From Lentisphaeria bacterium (lineage in GTDB: Bacteria > Verrucomicrobiota > Lentisphaeria > Victivallales > Victivallaceae): 40,739 bases of DNA. A program made the translations under genes and the position numbers. The notes below the pieces were generated by a model that was not told where the DNA came from, ran no database searches, and was given only the letters and a program-made list of their open reading frames with translations. Of the stretch, positions 39,281 through 40,739 are shown one piece after another (position 1 is the stretch's first letter; the number at the start of each line of letters is the position of its first letter). Location: assembly GCA_900768515.1 (NCBI GenBank), contig CAAGDG010000118.1:1-40739 (forward strand). The letters are read 5' to 3'.

Positions 39281-40372
39281 ATGAGGAACTCGCTCTTTTC
39301 ACCGGTCCGGATCAACCGGCTCACGGTGAAAAACCGCACCGTCCGCTCCGCGACCCATGAGGCTCTCGCCGCGGAAAACGGACTCTACACACCGGAATTG
39401 ATCGACCACCTCGGAATGCTCGCTGACGGTGATGTCGGTTTGATCGTGAGCGGACACGCCTTCGTCTCTCCCGACGGCCGCGCCGGCAGACGGCAGGCCG
39501 CGGCCGGACGCGACGAGTGTGTTCACTACTGGCGCCCCGCTGTCGAGCGTGTCCGGAAGTCGGGCGGGAAACTGGTGCTTCAGATCGCCCACGCCGGCGG
39601 CTACGCGATGGATCCCGAACTGGCTGCCGCCCCCACCTCCTTTCAAGCTTCCGCCGGTCGCCCCCCCTGCCGGGAACTTTCGGTCGACCGGATCTATGAA
39701 CTGATTGAAAATTTCATCGACGCCGCGGTCCGCGCCGAGGCCGCCGACTTCGACGGCGTACAGATCCACGCCGCCCACGGCTATCTGATCAGCCAGTTTC
39801 TGTCGAGCTACTACAACCGGCGAAGCGACGCTTTCGGCGGCACGCTCGAGAACCGCGCCCGATTTCTGATGCTGGTGCTCGAAGGAATCCGCGGGGCGGT
39901 CGATCCGGAATTTCCGGTGCTGATCAAGCTCAACTCCGAAGATTTCATCGAAGGCGGATTCACCTCCGACGAGTGCGTCGAAGTCTGCCGGATGCTCGAA
40001 GAGCGGGGCATCGACGCCATCGAACTCTCCGGCGGCGTGCCGGAATCGCGGCCGGAACTCCTGCCGGTCCGCGCGGTCGACGGCCCCCCTTACTATGCGC
40101 GGACCGCCAGACGGGTCAAGGACGCGGTCGACGTGCCGGTGATCCTGGTCGGAGGAATCCGTTTCCCGGAGGAGGCGGAACAGCTGATCACCGACGGCGT
40201 CTGCGACCTGGTCAGCTTCTCCCGTCCGCTGATCCGGGAACCGGGATTGATCCGACGCTGGCAAAGCGGGGACCACCGTTCGGCGACCTGTTCCCGGTGC
40301 AACGCCTGCTTCCGGCCGATTCTGACCGCGAAATCATTCGGATGCCCCCGGCTCCGGACGCAGGAAGGATGA
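39281..40372 (+). CDS. Old yellow enzyme-type NADH:flavin oxidoreductase with FeS motif
   Basis: A 363-residue single-barrel protein. It opens LFSPVRINRLTVKNRTVRSA, the family's FMN-binding start, and contains VLQIAHAG, the substrate-binding pair and loop in GVQIHAAHGYLISQFLS, NRRSDAFGGTLENRARF, LIKLNSED, and LVSFSRPLIREP. The C-terminus has C-x2-C-N-x-C-x11-C (TCSRCNACF...GCP), the 4Fe-4S pattern of 2,4-dienoyl-CoA reductase relatives, but the FAD/NAD(H) domain of those larger enzymes is absent. It would reduce activated C=C bonds with electrons from a partner or NAD(P)H. GAGAGGAAT precedes the ATG. Substrate unknown. Confidence 0.92.
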   Translation: MRNSLFSPVRINRLTVKNRTVRSATHEALAAENGLYTPELIDHLGMLADGDVGLIVSGHAFVSPDGRAGRRQAAAGRDECVHYWRPAVERVRKSGGKLVLQIAHAGGYAMDPELAAAPTSFQASAGRPPCRELSVDRIYELIENFIDAAVRAEAADFDGVQIHAAHGYLISQFLSSYYNRRSDAFGGTLENRARFLMLVLEGIRGAVDPEFPVLIKLNSEDFIEGGFTSDECVEVCRMLEERGIDAIELSGGVPESRPELLPVRAVDGPPYYARTARRVKDAVDVPVILVGGIRFPEEAEQLITDGVCDLVSFSRPLIREPGLIRRWQSGDHRSATCSRCNACFRPILTAKSFGCPRLRTQEG

Positions 40373-40375
40373 CCC

Positions 40376-40739
40376 TCACTTCTCGGTCAGGAACGCAAAA
40401 CCTTCGTTCGCGCCGTTCCGGTCGGCGGCGAGCAGAAACCCCTGCCCGGTACGGACGTACTCGAACGGCTGCCCGGTCATCGGATCCGGGCCGACCGCGG
40501 GAAGCAGTTCCGGCACCAGAGCCGTCGGCGACTCGGGATAGCTCCCGTGTTCGCACCGGTACAGTTTGAGCGACAGTCCGATCTCGTCGAAAAGCCTTGA
40601 CGCGCGCAGCCGGAACACGGTCGTTCCGATCAGCCGCAGCTGTTCGCCGACCGCGTCACCGGGTTCGAAGTCGCGCAGCTCCGGCGGCATCGCCGGCATT
40701 CCCGCCAGGGTGTCAAGCTGCCCCCGGACCCGGGCGAAC
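40376..40739 (-). CDS. C-terminal part of an unidentified protein (runs off window)
   Basis: The minus-strand frame is open from the right edge to TGA at 40376-40378, giving the last 120 residues. The segment around LSLKLYRCEHGSYPESPTAL, VPELLPAVGPDPMTGQPFEY and VRTGQGFLLA is like the C-terminal region of planctomycete and lentisphaere proteins with a Y...HG.YP..L..L.P......DP.TG.P..Y pattern, also recalled in type II secretion pseudopilins. I do not recognise the whole protein. It converges on the oxidoreductase gene with three bases between stops. Confidence 0.6.
   Translation of the reverse strand, partial: FARVRGQLDTLAGMPAMPPELRDFEPGDAVGEQLRLIGTTVFRLRASRLFDEIGLSLKLYRCEHGSYPESPTALVPELLPAVGPDPMTGQPFEYVRTGQGFLLAADRNGANEGFAFLTEK

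Noticed and set aside
1..40739. CRISPR arrays, insertion sequences, integrases, prophage genes
   Set aside because: None seen on reading either strand; tRNA genes show no repeated 3' ends that would mark an integrated element.

Overview
The window is a GC-rich (roughly 60%) gene-dense stretch from a Gram-negative, saccharolytic bacterium. Lipid A synthesis (lpxB), an LptF/G-type LPS permease, DapB and a WecA/MraY-type transferase indicate an outer membrane and a diaminopimelate wall. The several glycoside hydrolases with AraC and LacI regulators, a Ser/Thr kinase fused to an FGE-like domain, and a sodium:solute symporter with its tiny partner protein point to the PVC superphylum. My guess, from general family knowledge and not from any search, is Lentisphaerota (Victivallis-like).

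Layout. 1-3575: end of a GH36-like alpha-galactosidase, tRNA-Ala(GGC), and a glycoside hydrolase-like gene divergent from an AraC regulator, with a palindrome between them. 3621-6657 (minus): a cobalt/nickel ECF transporter (cbiM-PDGLE fusion, cbiQ, cbiO, with overlapping stops and starts) preceded by a secreted beta-repeat protein. 6675-13610 (minus): a four-gene unit of a MotA/TolQ-like membrane protein, a MotB/TolR-like single-pass coiled-coil protein, a kinase-FGE fusion and an ABC-F ATPase. 13859-19738 (plus): lptF/G-like, a membrane-anchored peptide-binding protein, dapB, a DUF4886-like protein and lpxB. 19786-23844 (minus): a GlmU-like acetyltransferase, glmM, holB-like and tmk. 23965-29509 (plus): the AICAR transformylase half of PurH, a TPR membrane protein, a SpoU methyltransferase, a WecA-like transferase, a metallophosphoesterase and a LacI regulator. 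29597-31843 (minus): a GH1 beta-glucosidase and a sugar isomerase/epimerase under a promoter rich in repeats. 31969-36106 (minus): apbE and a type-2-like ileS. 36451-38347 (minus): an SSS symporter and its 37-residue accessory protein. 38455-38839 (minus): rpmB and tRNA-Lys(UUU). 39005-39100 (plus): an unassigned structured small RNA with a strong promoter. 39281-40372: an old-yellow-enzyme-type oxidoreductase, then the C-terminal part of an unidentified protein running off the end.

The genes are mostly housekeeping (envelope, wall precursors, replication, translation) interleaved with carbohydrate-use cassettes. The least ordinary parts are the channel-like/coiled-coil/kinase unit at 8650-13610, the small RNA at 39005-39100, and the repeat-rich regulatory DNA at 31878-31955. 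I saw no CRISPR array, insertion sequence, prophage or rRNA.
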